Shown: positions 24,455 to 32,799 of the stretch, one piece after another
Numbering within the stretch: position 1 is the stretch's first letter
Layout: each line of letters opens with the position of its first letter
DNA from: Mycolicibacterium brumae
Lineage (GTDB): Bacteria; Actinomycetota; Actinomycetes; Mycobacteriales; Mycobacteriaceae
Reading direction: 5' to 3'
Assembly: GCF_025215495.1 (NCBI RefSeq)
Contig: NZ_CP104302.1
Coordinates: 2,108,001-2,172,000 of the forward strand
DNA: 64,000 bases
The notes under the pieces: generated by a model
Database searches by the model: none
Told to the model about the DNA's origin: nothing
Seen by the model: the letters and a program-made list of their open reading frames with translations, nothing else
Translations under genes and position numbers: made by a program

Positions 24455-25902
24455 TTCACCAACCTCGTCTCCACCCGGTCGGACAGTTTCGTCAACGCCA
24501 TGATCACGATGAAGTAGATGATGCCGATGATCAGCCACATGTTGAAGGACTGGAAGTTGCGGGCGATGATGATCCGCCCGGTCTGGGTCAGTTCGGCGAT
24601 GCCGATCACCGACAGGATCGAGGTGTCCTTCAGCGTAATGACGAACTGGTTGATGTACGACGGGATCATGGTCCGGACCGCCTGCGGCAGAATGACTTTC
24701 CGCATGGTCGGCAGGTAGCCGATGCCGAGGCTGCGGGCCGCCTCCATCTGGCCCTTGTCCACCGATTGGATGCCGCCGCGGACGATCTCGGTCATGTACG
24801 CGCCGGCGTTGAGCGACAGCGTGATGATGCCGGCGGTCATCGCCGACATCTGGAAGCCCATCGCCGCCGGGATGCCAAAGTAGATGAAGAACGCCTGCAC
24901 CAGCAGCGGTGTGCCGCGGAAGATGTCGACATAGGCCGCGCCGATCGCGCGCAGCCAGATGGACCGCGACACCCGCAGCAGGCCGAAGAAGACGCCGAGG
25001 GCCAACGCGATCAGGATCGACACCACGGTCAGGATCATCGTCATCTTCAGGCCGAGCATGAGCAGCGGGAAGGTGCTCTTGAGCAGGCCGAAGAAGGAGT
25101 TGTCCGCGTTCGCGGCGCCCGCGCCGAGGTAGGTCTCGACGATCTCGTCGTAGCGACCGGACTCCTGGAGGTTCTTCAGCCCGGTGTTGAACATGGTGAT
25201 CAATTCGGGGTTCTGGCCCTTGTTGACCGCGAAGCCGTAGTTCGCGCCGGCTTCCTTCGGCGTGACGGTCTTGAAACCGTTGCCCTGGGCGATGCCGTAG
25301 TTGAGCACCGGATAGTCGTCGAAAATGGCCTCGGAGTTGCCGGTGCGGACCTCGTCGTACATCGACGCCGAATCGGCGAAATACACGGTGGTGAAACCGT
25401 ATTCGTCCTTGATGGACTCGGCGAACGCGGCGCCCTCGGTGCCGTTCTTCACCGCGACGCGTTTGCCGCGCAGATCCTCATAGGAGCTGATGTCGTCGTC
25501 GCTGTCGAGCACCGCCATCTGCACCCCGGACTCGAAGTACGGGTCGGAGAAGTCGAACACCTTCTTGCGCTCGTCGGTGATCGACATACCCGCGATGACG
25601 GCGTCGACCTGATTGGCCTGCACCGCTTGCAGGGCCGCGTCGAAGCCCAGCGGTTTGATGTCGACGGTGAAGCCCTGGTCCGCCGCGATGGCCCGGATCA
25701 GATCCATATCGATGCCGACGTACTGGCCGTCGTCATCCTGAAACTCGAACGGGGCGAACGTGATGTCGGTGGCCACCACGTAGTGCTCACCTTCGGCCGA
25801 GGCCTTCGGCGCGCCGATCCCGATCGCGGCGATCCCCGCGATGAGCAGCGCGACCAGCGTCAGCGTCAGCGGCCGAACCGATCTCGCGCGGCCGTCGTCC
25901 AT
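24451..25902 (-). CDS. amino acid ABC transporter, fused solute-binding protein and permease
   Basis: A 483-residue fusion of a periplasmic-type binding domain and a membrane permease. Residues ~1-36 are a signal peptide ([18 protein letters not shown], then ASA before EGEHY). Residues ~40-260 are a type 3 solute-binding domain with [38 protein letters not shown] and [14 protein letters not shown]. Residues ~268-483 are a HisM/GlnP-type permease with the coupling motif [29 protein letters not shown] ribosome site supports ATG 25902. The substrate is probably glutamine or another polar amino acid. SBP-permease fusions tether the receptor to the membrane. Confidence 0.92.
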   Translation of the reverse strand: MDDGRARSVRPLTLTLVALLIAGIAAIGIGAPKASAEGEHYVVATDITFAPFEFQDDDGQYVGIDMDLIRAIAADQGFTVDIKPLGFDAALQAVQANQVDAVIAGMSITDERKKVFDFSDPYFESGVQMAVLDSDDDISSYEDLRGKRVAVKNGTEGAAFAESIKDEYGFTTVYFADSASMYDEVRTGNSEAIFDDYPVLNYGIAQGNGFKTVTPKEAGANYGFAVNKGQNPELITMFNTGLKNLQESGRYDEIVETYLGAGAANADNSFFGLLKSTFPLLMLGLKMTMILTVVSILIALALGVFFGLLRVSRSIWLRAIGAAYVDIFRGTPLLVQAFFIYFGIPAAMGFQMSAMTAGIITLSLNAGAYMTEIVRGGIQSVDKGQMEAARSLGIGYLPTMRKVILPQAVRTMIPSYINQFVITLKDTSILSVIGIAELTQTGRIIIARNFQSFNMWLIIGIIYFIVIMALTKLSDRVETRLVK

Positions 25903-25944
25903 GGTGACCTCCCGTCGTGGGTGTGGGAGAACGGTAACCCTCTG

Positions 25945-26868
25945 TCAGTCGCGCTGCACGGATTCGGCGGGCAGCTTGAGCACCCGGTTGTTGCCGAAAT
26001 CCGACACGTACACCGCCCCGCGCCGGTCCACCGCGACGCCGCCCGGACCGGACAGCCCGTCGAACGGCAGGTCCACCGAGGGGCCCTGCCCGATCGGCGG
26101 CAGCATCACCACCCGGTTGTTGCCGGAGTCGGCGACGAAGACGTTGCCCTCCCCGTCGACGGTCAGCGCGGACGGCAATTGCAGGCCTCGAAACGCCAGT
26201 TCGGTTTGCTCGGTGGACCCGGCGGGCAACCGGAGCACCCGGCCGTCGTCGTACTCGGAGACGTAGACGGTCCCGGCGTAGTCCACCGCGACTCCGCGCG
26301 GCGCGCGAAGTCCCTTGAAGCCCAGCACGGTCTGGGTCCCACCCGGGCTGAGCCGCACCACCCGGTTGTTGCCGGAGTCGGCGACGTACACGTTCCCGGA
26401 GCCGTCGACGGCCAGCCCTTCCGGTTTGCTGAGTCCGGTCAGCTCCAGCTCGGCGGGCGCGTCGTCCCCAGACGTCAGTTTGATCACCCGGTTCCCGGCG
26501 GAATCGGAGACGTAGGTGTTGCCGGCGGAGTCGACGACCACGAAGCCGATGGAATCCAGCTCGCCGACCGGCAGCTCGGTCTGTTCCGGCTCGTCGTCGT
26601 CGGAATCGGCGGACAGCTGCAGCAGCTTACCGTTCCGGTTGTCGCCGGAGGCGTCGGCGACGACGTAGACCGCGCCGGCCGAATCCACCGCGATGCCTTC
26701 CGGGTGGCTGAGGTCGGCCAGCGGCAGGGTCTCCTGCTTGCTGGGGGCGGCGGTGGACGTCGCCGGCGGCGGCACGTCCTGGGCGTCGGTCGCGGTGTCC
26801 TCGCCTGCGCAGGACACCACCGCGGTCGACAGCGCGGCGGCCACTGCCACCACCAGAATCCTGCGCAC
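25945..26868 (-). CDS. NHL-repeat lipoprotein
   Basis: A 307-residue exported lipoprotein built almost wholly of NHL-type beta-propeller repeats. Repeat cores of the kind GLAVDGSGNVYVADSGNNRVV recur about six times (GIAVDSAGAVYVVAD, GFVVVDSAGNTYVSD, GVAVDYAGTVYVSEY, ALTVDGEGNVFVADS, GVAVDRRGAVYVSDF). I choose GTG 26868: an AAGGAG site precedes it and the signal peptide RRILVVAVAAALSTAVVSC begins there, with lipobox V-V-S-C. Similar propellers occur in the sensor of mycobacterial PknD. This gene has no kinase domain, and its ligand is unknown. Confidence 0.82.
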   Translation of the reverse strand: MRRILVVAVAAALSTAVVSCAGEDTATDAQDVPPPATSTAAPSKQETLPLADLSHPEGIAVDSAGAVYVVADASGDNRNGKLLQLSADSDDDEPEQTELPVGELDSIGFVVVDSAGNTYVSDSAGNRVIKLTSGDDAPAELELTGLSKPEGLAVDGSGNVYVADSGNNRVVRLSPGGTQTVLGFKGLRAPRGVAVDYAGTVYVSEYDDGRVLRLPAGSTEQTELAFRGLQLPSALTVDGEGNVFVADSGNNRVVMLPPIGQGPSVDLPFDGLSGPGGVAVDRRGAVYVSDFGNNRVLKLPAESVQRD

Positions 26869-26957
26869 TGCACTCCTTGACCGCCGCTGATCCGACACCC
26901 GCAGCCGGGATGGACGAAATCCACCATAGGACAAGGCCCAGCGGGCAGGCTGTTGAA

Positions 26958-28913
26958 ATGCCCGAGTTCACCGACGCGCAGCGGCGCACCCTCACCTTGA
27001 TCGTCGACACCTTCGTCGCCTCGATTCCCCGCGACGACGACCCGACCGGGTTCTTCGCGACCAAAGGCAGCGACATCGGCGCCGACCTGGGGGTGGCGCA
27101 GCATCTGCTCACCCGGCTCACCGATGAGGAGATCGCCGGCCTGACGCAGTTGTTCGACGGGCTGGTCGCGTTCGGTTTCGACGACCAGCCGCTGGAGGGC
27201 CGCGAGCAGATCCTGGCCGCGGTGTCGGCGAGCGGGCCCGAAGCGGCGCTGGCCGTCGACGCGCTGTTCACGCTGTCCTCGCTGTACAGCTTCGCCCTCG
27301 TCGACGAGCAGGGCCGCAATCCGCTGTGGCCGGGAATGGGGTACCCCGGGCCTGCGCAGAACCCGCCGCAGCAGCCGAAGACGCTGACCGTGTTCGACCC
27401 GGCGCGCGACGGGTTGGACTTCGAGGTCGTGGTGGTGGGGTCGGGCTGCGGCGGCGGGGTGGCCGCGGCGGTGCTCGCGGAGGCAGGCAAGCGGGTGCTG
27501 GTGCTGGAAACCGGCGGCTACCTCAACGAATCGGACTTCATCCAGCTGGAGGCGGCCACCTATCAGAACCTGTTCCTGCGGGGCGGCTTCTTCCCCACCG
27601 CCGACGGGATGGTGGCGATCGCGTCGGGCTGCGCGGTCGGCGGCGGCAGCACCGTCAACTGGTCCAATTCGCTGCGCACCCCCGCCGGGGTGCGCCGGGA
27701 GTGGGCCGAGGCCGGCCTGTCCGACGTGACCGACGCCGCCTACGACGAGCACCTGGACGCCGTGTGGCGACGGATCGGCGCCAACACCGAGGCCGCCTAT
27801 CAGAACGGCCCGCACCGCCGGCTCTCCGAAGGCGCTGCCGCGCTTGGCTATTCGTACACGCTGGCCAACCTCAACATCGACCCGGAGCGGATGGACCCGG
27901 TGCTCATCGGGTACAGCGGGATGGGCGACCAGTCCGGCGCCAAACAGGGCACGCTGCGCACCTACCTGCAGGACGCCTCCGACGCCGGCGCGAAACTGCT
28001 GCCCAACGCCTGGGCCCGCCGCATCCGCACCGCGGACGGCGCCGCGACCGGCGTCGAGGTGCTCCGCACCGATCCGGCCACCGGCGAGACCTCGACGCTG
28101 ACGATCACCGCGCCGCAGGTGGTGGTGTCCTGCGGCAGCCTGGAAACTCCGGCGCTGCTGCTGCGTTCGGGCATCGGAGGCCCGGCGACGGGCACGAACC
28201 TGCGACTGCATCCGGCGACGGTCATCAGCGGTCTCTACGACGAGCCGCAGGATCCGTGGATCGGACCGCCACAGGCCGGGGTGATGAACGAATTCGGTGT
28301 GGGCGCAGAAGAATACGGCTTCATCATCGAAGGGGTGCAACACATTCCGGGCCTCTACACCACCACCATCCCCCGGCTCGGGGCCGTCGCGCACAAGGAG
28401 ATCGCGCAGCAGTACCAGCACCGGGCGGACTGGGTGATGCTGATCCGCGACCGCGGCGCCGGCCGGGTCACCATCGACGCCGACGGCCAGGCCCAGCACT
28501 GGTACCCGTTCGATGACGAGGCCGACCGCGCGAACTTCCGGCGCGGGATCGCCACCGCGATCCGGCTGCACGCCGCGGCCGGCGCGCGGCAGATCTTCGC
28601 CGGCGGGCAGCGGTTCGCGCCGTGGACCCGCGGAGAGGACCTGGAGGCGTTCATCGCGGCCGTCGACGCGATGCCGATCGGCCCGGGTGGATTGCCGGTG
28701 TTCAGCGCGCACCAGATGTCCAGCGCCCCGCTGGGCGCAGACCCCGCGACGTCGGTGGCGGCGCCGTCGGGCGAACTGCACGACACCGCCGGGGTGTGGA
28801 TCGCCGATGCGTCGGGCATGCCGAGCTGTTCCGGGGTCAACCCGATGGTCTCGGTGCTGGCGCTCGCGCACCGCACCGCGACGAACATGCTTAGCGCGGC
28901 GTCAATGCGCTGA
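26958..28913 (+). CDS. GMC-type FAD oxidoreductase
   Basis: A 651-residue flavoprotein. An N-terminal ~150-residue helical region (starting MPEFTDAQRRTLTLIVDTFV) precedes the FAD dinucleotide-binding motif VVVVGSGCGGGVAAAVLAEAG. Further GMC features are GCAVGGGSTVNWSN, VVVSCGSLETPALLLRSGIG and a C-terminal active-site region SAHQMSSAPLG ... VNPMVSVLALAHR. The N-terminal helices resemble long-chain fatty alcohol oxidases and dehydrogenases, so a hydrophobic alcohol is a plausible substrate. The last codons and the stop lie inside a 67-bp repeat. The ATG at 26958 is chosen because upstream codons overlap the divergent NHL gene. Confidence 0.88.
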   Translation: MPEFTDAQRRTLTLIVDTFVASIPRDDDPTGFFATKGSDIGADLGVAQHLLTRLTDEEIAGLTQLFDGLVAFGFDDQPLEGREQILAAVSASGPEAALAVDALFTLSSLYSFALVDEQGRNPLWPGMGYPGPAQNPPQQPKTLTVFDPARDGLDFEVVVVGSGCGGGVAAAVLAEAGKRVLVLETGGYLNESDFIQLEAATYQNLFLRGGFFPTADGMVAIASGCAVGGGSTVNWSNSLRTPAGVRREWAEAGLSDVTDAAYDEHLDAVWRRIGANTEAAYQNGPHRRLSEGAAALGYSYTLANLNIDPERMDPVLIGYSGMGDQSGAKQGTLRTYLQDASDAGAKLLPNAWARRIRTADGAATGVEVLRTDPATGETSTLTITAPQVVVSCGSLETPALLLRSGIGGPATGTNLRLHPATVISGLYDEPQDPWIGPPQAGVMNEFGVGAEEYGFIIEGVQHIPGLYTTTIPRLGAVAHKEIAQQYQHRADWVMLIRDRGAGRVTIDADGQAQHWYPFDDEADRANFRRGIATAIRLHAAAGARQIFAGGQRFAPWTRGEDLEAFIAAVDAMPIGPGGLPVFSAHQMSSAPLGADPATSVAAPSGELHDTAGVWIADASGMPSCSGVNPMVSVLALAHRTATNMLSAASMR

Positions 28914-29033
28914 GCCCGCTGCGCAAAACCCTCCGCAAGCTCCGGGTTTCGCTTGCGACTCAGCGGCGTCAATGCGCTGAGCCCGCTGCGCAAAACCCTC
29001 CGCAAGCTCCGGGTTTCGCTTGCGACTCAGCGG
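28896..29033. repeat. 67-bp direct repeat, two copies, imperfectly palindromic
   Basis: Copy 1 (28896-28962) and copy 2 (28963-29029) are identical tandem 67-bp units; the first four bases of a third follow. Each unit can fold: CGCTGAG near one end pairs with CTCAGCG at the other, and AAACCC pairs with GGGTTT around a 12-base loop. The TGA of the GMC gene (28911-28913) lies in copy 1 and the TGA of bsaP (29027-29029, minus strand) ends copy 2. The unit probably works as a two-way terminator between these convergent genes. Confidence 0.85.
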
Positions 29034-29266
29034 TGCGGGTCCAGCTCGGTGCTGTCGGCCAGCCCGTGCCGGGAGCACTTGGCCCACCAGCCGTCGGGCC
29101 GGATCTGCACCACCATCCGCCGGCCGCAGGCCGCGCAGTACCGCGGAGCCTCCAGGCCCAGCTGGGCGGCGGTCGGCAGCACCGCGCCGGCCCGGTCGTC
29201 GGTGGCGACGCCGGTGTAGACGTTGAACTTCCCGGCCCCGACGATCTCCGGCAGCGCGCCGGTCAT
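29027..29266 (-). CDS. bsaP: biotin synthase auxiliary protein
   Basis: A 79-residue Cys-containing protein directly after bioB (start and stop share one base, TGATG), matching Rv1590 in position and size. The visible core is RYCAACGRRMVVQ followed by GWWAKCSRHG: a CxxC pair plus one more Cys and a His, suitable for a metal or Fe-S site. Rv1590-type proteins are described as needed by mycobacterial BioB for converting dethiobiotin to biotin. The stop codon is provided by the 67-bp repeat, so its last residues may differ from relatives. Confidence 0.85.
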   Translation of the reverse strand: MTGALPEIVGAGKFNVYTGVATDDRAGAVLPTAAQLGLEAPRYCAACGRRMVVQIRPDGWWAKCSRHGLADSTELDPHR

Positions 29267-30273
29267 CACAGGCTGGCGTTCAGCGCCTTGATCGGCATCT
29301 GCAGGTCGTCGAGCAACTGCAGGTCCGATTCGGCCGGCCGGCCCAGGGTGGTCAGGTAGTTGCCGACGATGACGGCGTTGATGCCGCCCAGGATGCCCTG
29401 CTTGGCGCCCAGATCGCCGAGGGTGATCTCGCGGCCGCCTGCGAAGCGCAGCATGGTCTTGGGCAGCGCCAGGCGGAACGCCGCGACGGCCTTGAGCGCC
29501 TCCGCGGCCGGCAGCACCTCCAGGTCCCCGAACGGGGTGCCCGGGCGCGGGTTGAGGAAGTTCAGCGGCACCTCGTGCGGGTTGAGGGCGGCCAGGTCGG
29601 CGGCGAACTCGGCGCGCTGCTCCAGGGTCTCCCCCATGCCGAGGATGCCGCCGCAGCACACCTCCATGCCCGCCTCGGCGACCATGTTCAGCGTCTCCCA
29701 GCGCTCCTCCCAGGTGTGGGTGGTCACCACATTGGGGAAGAACGACCGCGCGGTCTCCAGGTTGTGGTTGTAGCGGTGCACGCCCATCGCGGCCAGCTGA
29801 TCGACCTGGTCCTGGTCCAGCATGCCCAGCGAGCAGGCGATCTGAATGTCGACCTCGTTGCGGATCGCCTCGATGCCGGCGGCGACCTGCGAGAGCAGCC
29901 GCTTGTCCGGGCCGCGGACGGCGGCGACGATGCAGAATTCGGTGGCGCCGGACTTGGCGGTCTGCTTGGCGGCCTCGACCAGGCTGGGGATGTCCAGCCA
30001 GGCGCTGCGCACCGGGGAGGCGAACAGCCCCGACTGCGAGCAGAAGTGGCAGTCCTCCGGGCAGCCGCCGGTCTTGAGGCTGATGATGCCCTCGACCTCG
30101 ACCTCGGGGCCGCACCAGCGCATCCGGACCTCGTGGGCCAGCGCGAGCAGCTCCTCCAACCGGTCGTCGGGCAGCTGCAGCACCTCCAGCACCTGATCCT
30201 TGGTGAGTCCCTCGCCCCGCTCGAGCACCTGCTCGCGGGCCAGTCCCAGCACGTCGGTAGCCGCCTGCGTCAC
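29266..30273 (-). CDS. bioB: biotin synthase
   Basis: BioB inserts sulphur into dethiobiotin. It is a radical-SAM enzyme with a [4Fe-4S] cluster held by [13 protein letters not shown] and a second auxiliary cluster whose ligands include Cys residues in [15 protein letters not shown] and GMEVCCGGI. The product from GTG 30273 has 335 residues and begins (M)[14 protein letters not shown], like the M. tuberculosis protein. That GTG has a GGAGG site 7 bases upstream, whereas the longer frame start at 30303 does not. It is divergent from bioQ, with a BioQ box in between. Confidence 0.96.
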   Translation of the reverse strand: MTQAATDVLGLAREQVLERGEGLTKDQVLEVLQLPDDRLEELLALAHEVRMRWCGPEVEVEGIISLKTGGCPEDCHFCSQSGLFASPVRSAWLDIPSLVEAAKQTAKSGATEFCIVAAVRGPDKRLLSQVAAGIEAIRNEVDIQIACSLGMLDQDQVDQLAAMGVHRYNHNLETARSFFPNVVTTHTWEERWETLNMVAEAGMEVCCGGILGMGETLEQRAEFAADLAALNPHEVPLNFLNPRPGTPFGDLEVLPAAEALKAVAAFRLALPKTMLRFAGGREITLGDLGAKQGILGGINAVIVGNYLTTLGRPAESDLQLLDDLQMPIKALNASL

Positions 30274-30311
30274 CCGTCGTCCTCCTGCACTACTTGCGGA
30301 CACACTTGTCC

Positions 30312-30324
30312 TGAACGGTGTTCA
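30312..30324. promoter_or_regulatory. BioQ box between bioB and bioQ
   Basis: TGAACGGTGTTCA fits the mycobacterial BioQ consensus TGAAC-N3-GTTCA perfectly. It lies 38 bases upstream of the bioB GTG and 3 bases upstream of the -10 box TAGGCT of bioQ, so it can control both genes. An identical 13-mer lies upstream of bioF at 32744-32756. Confidence 0.88.
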
Positions 30325-30327
30325 GGT

Positions 30328-30333
30328 TAGGCT
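30328..30333 (+). promoter_or_regulatory. -10 box of leaderless bioQ transcript
   Basis: TAGGCT ends 6 bases before the GTG start of bioQ at 30340, the spacing that places transcription start on the start codon. The BioQ box sits immediately upstream, implying autorepression. Confidence 0.6.
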
Positions 30334-30339
30334 AGCGCC

Positions 30340-31002
30340 GTGTCGACGCACAAACGCGACTCCCACGACCGCGCGGGCATCGTGTCCACCGCGGTGGCGA
30401 TCCTGGACGCCTACGGCCTGGCGGATCTGACCATGCGCCGGCTGGCGCGCGAACTCGACGTCACCGCCGGCGCGCTGTACTGGCATTTCGCCAACAAGCA
30501 GGAGCTGCTCGGGGCGGTCGCCGACCAGCTGCTGGCCCCGGCGCTGAGCACCGACGACGGCGACTGGCGTGACCGGGTGACCGCGATCGCCGGGCGGCTG
30601 CGCGACGCGCTGCTGTCCCACACCGACGGCGCGGAACTGGTGTCGGCGAGTTTCGCCGCCGGACAGTCCCGTGTGCTGGCCGAGTTGCTCGGGCAGCTGG
30701 GCCGCGCGGCCGGCGACGCGGGGGTGCGCGAGGAGCACCGCGAGGCGGCCGCGCGGACCGTCGTCTACTACGTGCTGGGGTTCACCGTCGACGAACAGTC
30801 CCGGCTGCAGTGGGACGCCGCCGGGGCGCTCGGCGAGCCGGTGTGGAATCCGGCGGCCGACACCGGCGCCGCGTTCGGTTTCGGGTTGGGCCTACTGATC
30901 GACGGGCTGGACCGCCAGGGCGCGCAGCCAATCGTGGTCGAGCGATGCGAGCGCGCACTCGCCGAACCGCTCGGCGTCCAGCGCGCCGACGCCGGCCGGT
31001 AG
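30340..31002 (+). CDS. bioQ: TetR-family repressor of biotin synthesis
   Basis: A 220-residue TetR-type protein. The N-terminal helix-turn-helix is complete (DLTMRRLARELDVTAGALYWHF, then NKQELL), followed by a ligand or dimer domain. Its place between bioB and bioD, and the palindromic BioQ boxes in front of bioB/bioQ and bioF, identify it as BioQ, which represses bio genes in M. smegmatis. Its coding 3' end overlaps the end of bioD, on the opposite strand, by 111 bases, so its last ~37 residues are constrained by both genes. Confidence 0.87.
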   Translation: MSTHKRDSHDRAGIVSTAVAILDAYGLADLTMRRLARELDVTAGALYWHFANKQELLGAVADQLLAPALSTDDGDWRDRVTAIAGRLRDALLSHTDGAELVSASFAAGQSRVLAELLGQLGRAAGDAGVREEHREAAARTVVYYVLGFTVDEQSRLQWDAAGALGEPVWNPAADTGAAFGFGLGLLIDGLDRQGAQPIVVERCERALAEPLGVQRADAGR

Positions 31003-31584
31003 CCGTCCGCGCAGCGCCGCCAGTTCTCCCAGCTCCGCGAGGTTGTCGCGTTCGGTGGCCCCGGCGTCGTCGGGCCAGCTGCCGATCACCAGGCCCGCGC
31101 AGCGAATTCCCCGGTGGCCCAACGCTTCCAGGGTCAGTTCGGTGTGATTGAGGGTGCCCAGGCCGGCCCGCACCACCACCAGCGTCGGCGCACGCAGGTC
31201 GACGGCCAGATCGGCCAGGGTGGCGCCGTCGTCGGCCAGGTCGACCAGCAGCCCGCCGGCGCCCTCCACCAGGGTCAGCCCGCCGCCGTCGGCGGCGGCG
31301 ATGACCTCGCGCAAACCCGCCCGGTTGGCCATCGGGGCGCCGGCGGCCGCGGCGGCCGCCTTGGGGGCCATCGGCAGCGGGTAGCGGAACCCCGGATGAA
31401 CGTCGGCCACCCCGGACAATCGGGTGATCTCGGCAAGGTCGTCGTCGCCGTCGGCGGTGCCGGTCTGCACCGGTTTGCACACCGACACCGCGACGCCGAG
31501 CTGTCGGGCCGCGGACGCCAGCGCCGCGGTCACGATGGTCTTGCCGACACCGGTGTCGGCGCCGGTGACGAACAGCAGACTCAT
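30892..31584 (-). CDS. bioD: dethiobiotin synthetase
   Basis: BioD forms the ureido ring of dethiobiotin from DAPA, CO2 and ATP. The 230-residue protein has the P-loop GADTGVGKT at residues ~8-16, the substrate motif CKPVQTG, LVEGAGGLLVDL and a C-terminal nucleotide-specificity segment around LVIGSWPDD. Its start overlaps the end of bioF by 4 bases, so bioF-bioD is a translationally coupled operon. The 3' end runs antisense to the end of bioQ. Confidence 0.95.
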   Translation of the reverse strand: MSLLFVTGADTGVGKTIVTAALASAARQLGVAVSVCKPVQTGTADGDDDLAEITRLSGVADVHPGFRYPLPMAPKAAAAAAGAPMANRAGLREVIAAADGGGLTLVEGAGGLLVDLADDGATLADLAVDLRAPTLVVVRAGLGTLNHTELTLEALGHRGIRCAGLVIGSWPDDAGATERDNLAELGELAALRGRLPAGVGALDAERFGECALASLDHDWLRALAVQPVDQ

Positions 31585-32726
31585 GACCGGTCGGCCAGCG
31601 CGGCCTGCAGCGCCCGGCAGGCCAGGTCCAGCTCGTCGGGGGTCAGCGAGGCCCGGGCGGTCAGCCGCAGCCGGGAGGTGCCGACCGGCACCGTCGGCGG
31701 GCGGAACACCCCGACCCGCACCCCGTGCTCCAGGCAGCGGGCGGCGGCGGTCAGCGCGACGTCGGGCTCCCCCAGGATCACCGACACCACCGCGCTGTCG
31801 GGGGTTTCGGAGAGTCCGGCGGCCCGCGCCAACGCCGCGGCGTTGTCGCGCACCCGGGTCGCGAGCTCGGGCTGGGCGGTGAGCACCCGCAGCGCGGCGT
31901 GGGCGGCGCCGACGGCGGCCGGGGCCAACCCGGTGTCGAAGATGAAGCTGCGCGCGGCGTCGATCAGGTGCGCGCGCACCGGTTCCGGCCCGAGCACCAC
32001 CCCGCCCTGGCTGCCCAGCGCCTTGGACAGCGTCGCGGTCGTCACGATGTCGGGTTCGCCGGCCAGGCCGAGTTCGTGAACCAGCCCGCGCCCGCCCGCG
32101 CCGCGGACGCCGACGCCGTGCGCCTCGTCGACCAGCAGCAGCGCGCCGTGCTCGCGGCAGACCCGGTGCAGGTCCCGCAGCGGCGCCAGCCGGCCGTCGG
32201 TGGAGAACACCGATTCGGTGATCACCATCGCGCGCGGCTGCTCGCGGCCGGCCAGCGCCGCCCGCACCGCGTCGACGTCGCCGTGGGTGGTGATCCGCAC
32301 CGGGGACCGGGACAGCCGGCAGCCGTCCACCAGGGAGGCGTGATTGAGTTCGTCGGAGACCAGCAGGCAGTCCGCTCCGGACAGCGCGGTCACCGCGCCG
32401 AGGTTGGCGGTGTACCCGGAGGAGAACACCAGCGCGGACTCGGCGCCGACGAACCCGGCGAGCGCGGTTTCGAATTCTTCGTGCAGCGCGGTGTTACCGG
32501 TGACCAGCCGCGATCCGGTGGAACCGCCGCCCCAGATCCGCGTCGCCTCGACGGCTCCGGCGATCACCTCGGGGTGTTCGGCCAGCCCCAGGTAGTCGTT
32601 GCGGGCCAGGTCCAGCACGGGTTCGCAAGCCCCGCGCACCCGTAGGGTGCGACGCAGGCTGGCTTCGCGGCGGCGCGCTTCGGCGTCGGCGAGCCAGGCC
32701 AGCGGCGAAACGACTGCTCGGGTCAC
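31581..32726 (-). CDS. bioF: 8-amino-7-oxononanoate synthase
   Basis: BioF condenses pimeloyl-thioester with alanine. It is a 381-residue PLP enzyme of the alpha-oxoamine synthase family with LARNDYLGLAEHP, GSTGSRLVTGN, VSDELNHASLVDG, VDEAHGVGVRG and the lysine motif TATLSKALGSQGG. The GTG at 32726 is preceded by GAGG and, 17 bases further up, by a BioQ box. It is shorter than some relatives but complete. Confidence 0.94.
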   Translation of the reverse strand: MTRAVVSPLAWLADAEARRREASLRRTLRVRGACEPVLDLARNDYLGLAEHPEVIAGAVEATRIWGGGSTGSRLVTGNTALHEEFETALAGFVGAESALVFSSGYTANLGAVTALSGADCLLVSDELNHASLVDGCRLSRSPVRITTHGDVDAVRAALAGREQPRAMVITESVFSTDGRLAPLRDLHRVCREHGALLLVDEAHGVGVRGAGGRGLVHELGLAGEPDIVTTATLSKALGSQGGVVLGPEPVRAHLIDAARSFIFDTGLAPAAVGAAHAALRVLTAQPELATRVRDNAAALARAAGLSETPDSAVVSVILGEPDVALTAAARCLEHGVRVGVFRPPTVPVGTSRLRLTARASLTPDELDLACRALQAALADRS

Positions 32727-32743
32727 CGAAGCACCTCACTTCC

Positions 32744-32756
32744 TGAACGGTGTTCA
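32744..32756. promoter_or_regulatory. BioQ box upstream of bioF
   Basis: TGAACGGTGTTCA, identical to the site in front of bioB/bioQ. A possible -10 box, TAAATT, lies at its upstream edge (minus strand, about 32757-32762). Binding here would block the bioF-bioD operon separately from bioA. Confidence 0.85.
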
Positions 32757-32799
32757 ATTTAGCGCACGCTTGGCGCGCACAGCGTTCAGCGCCAAGGGA

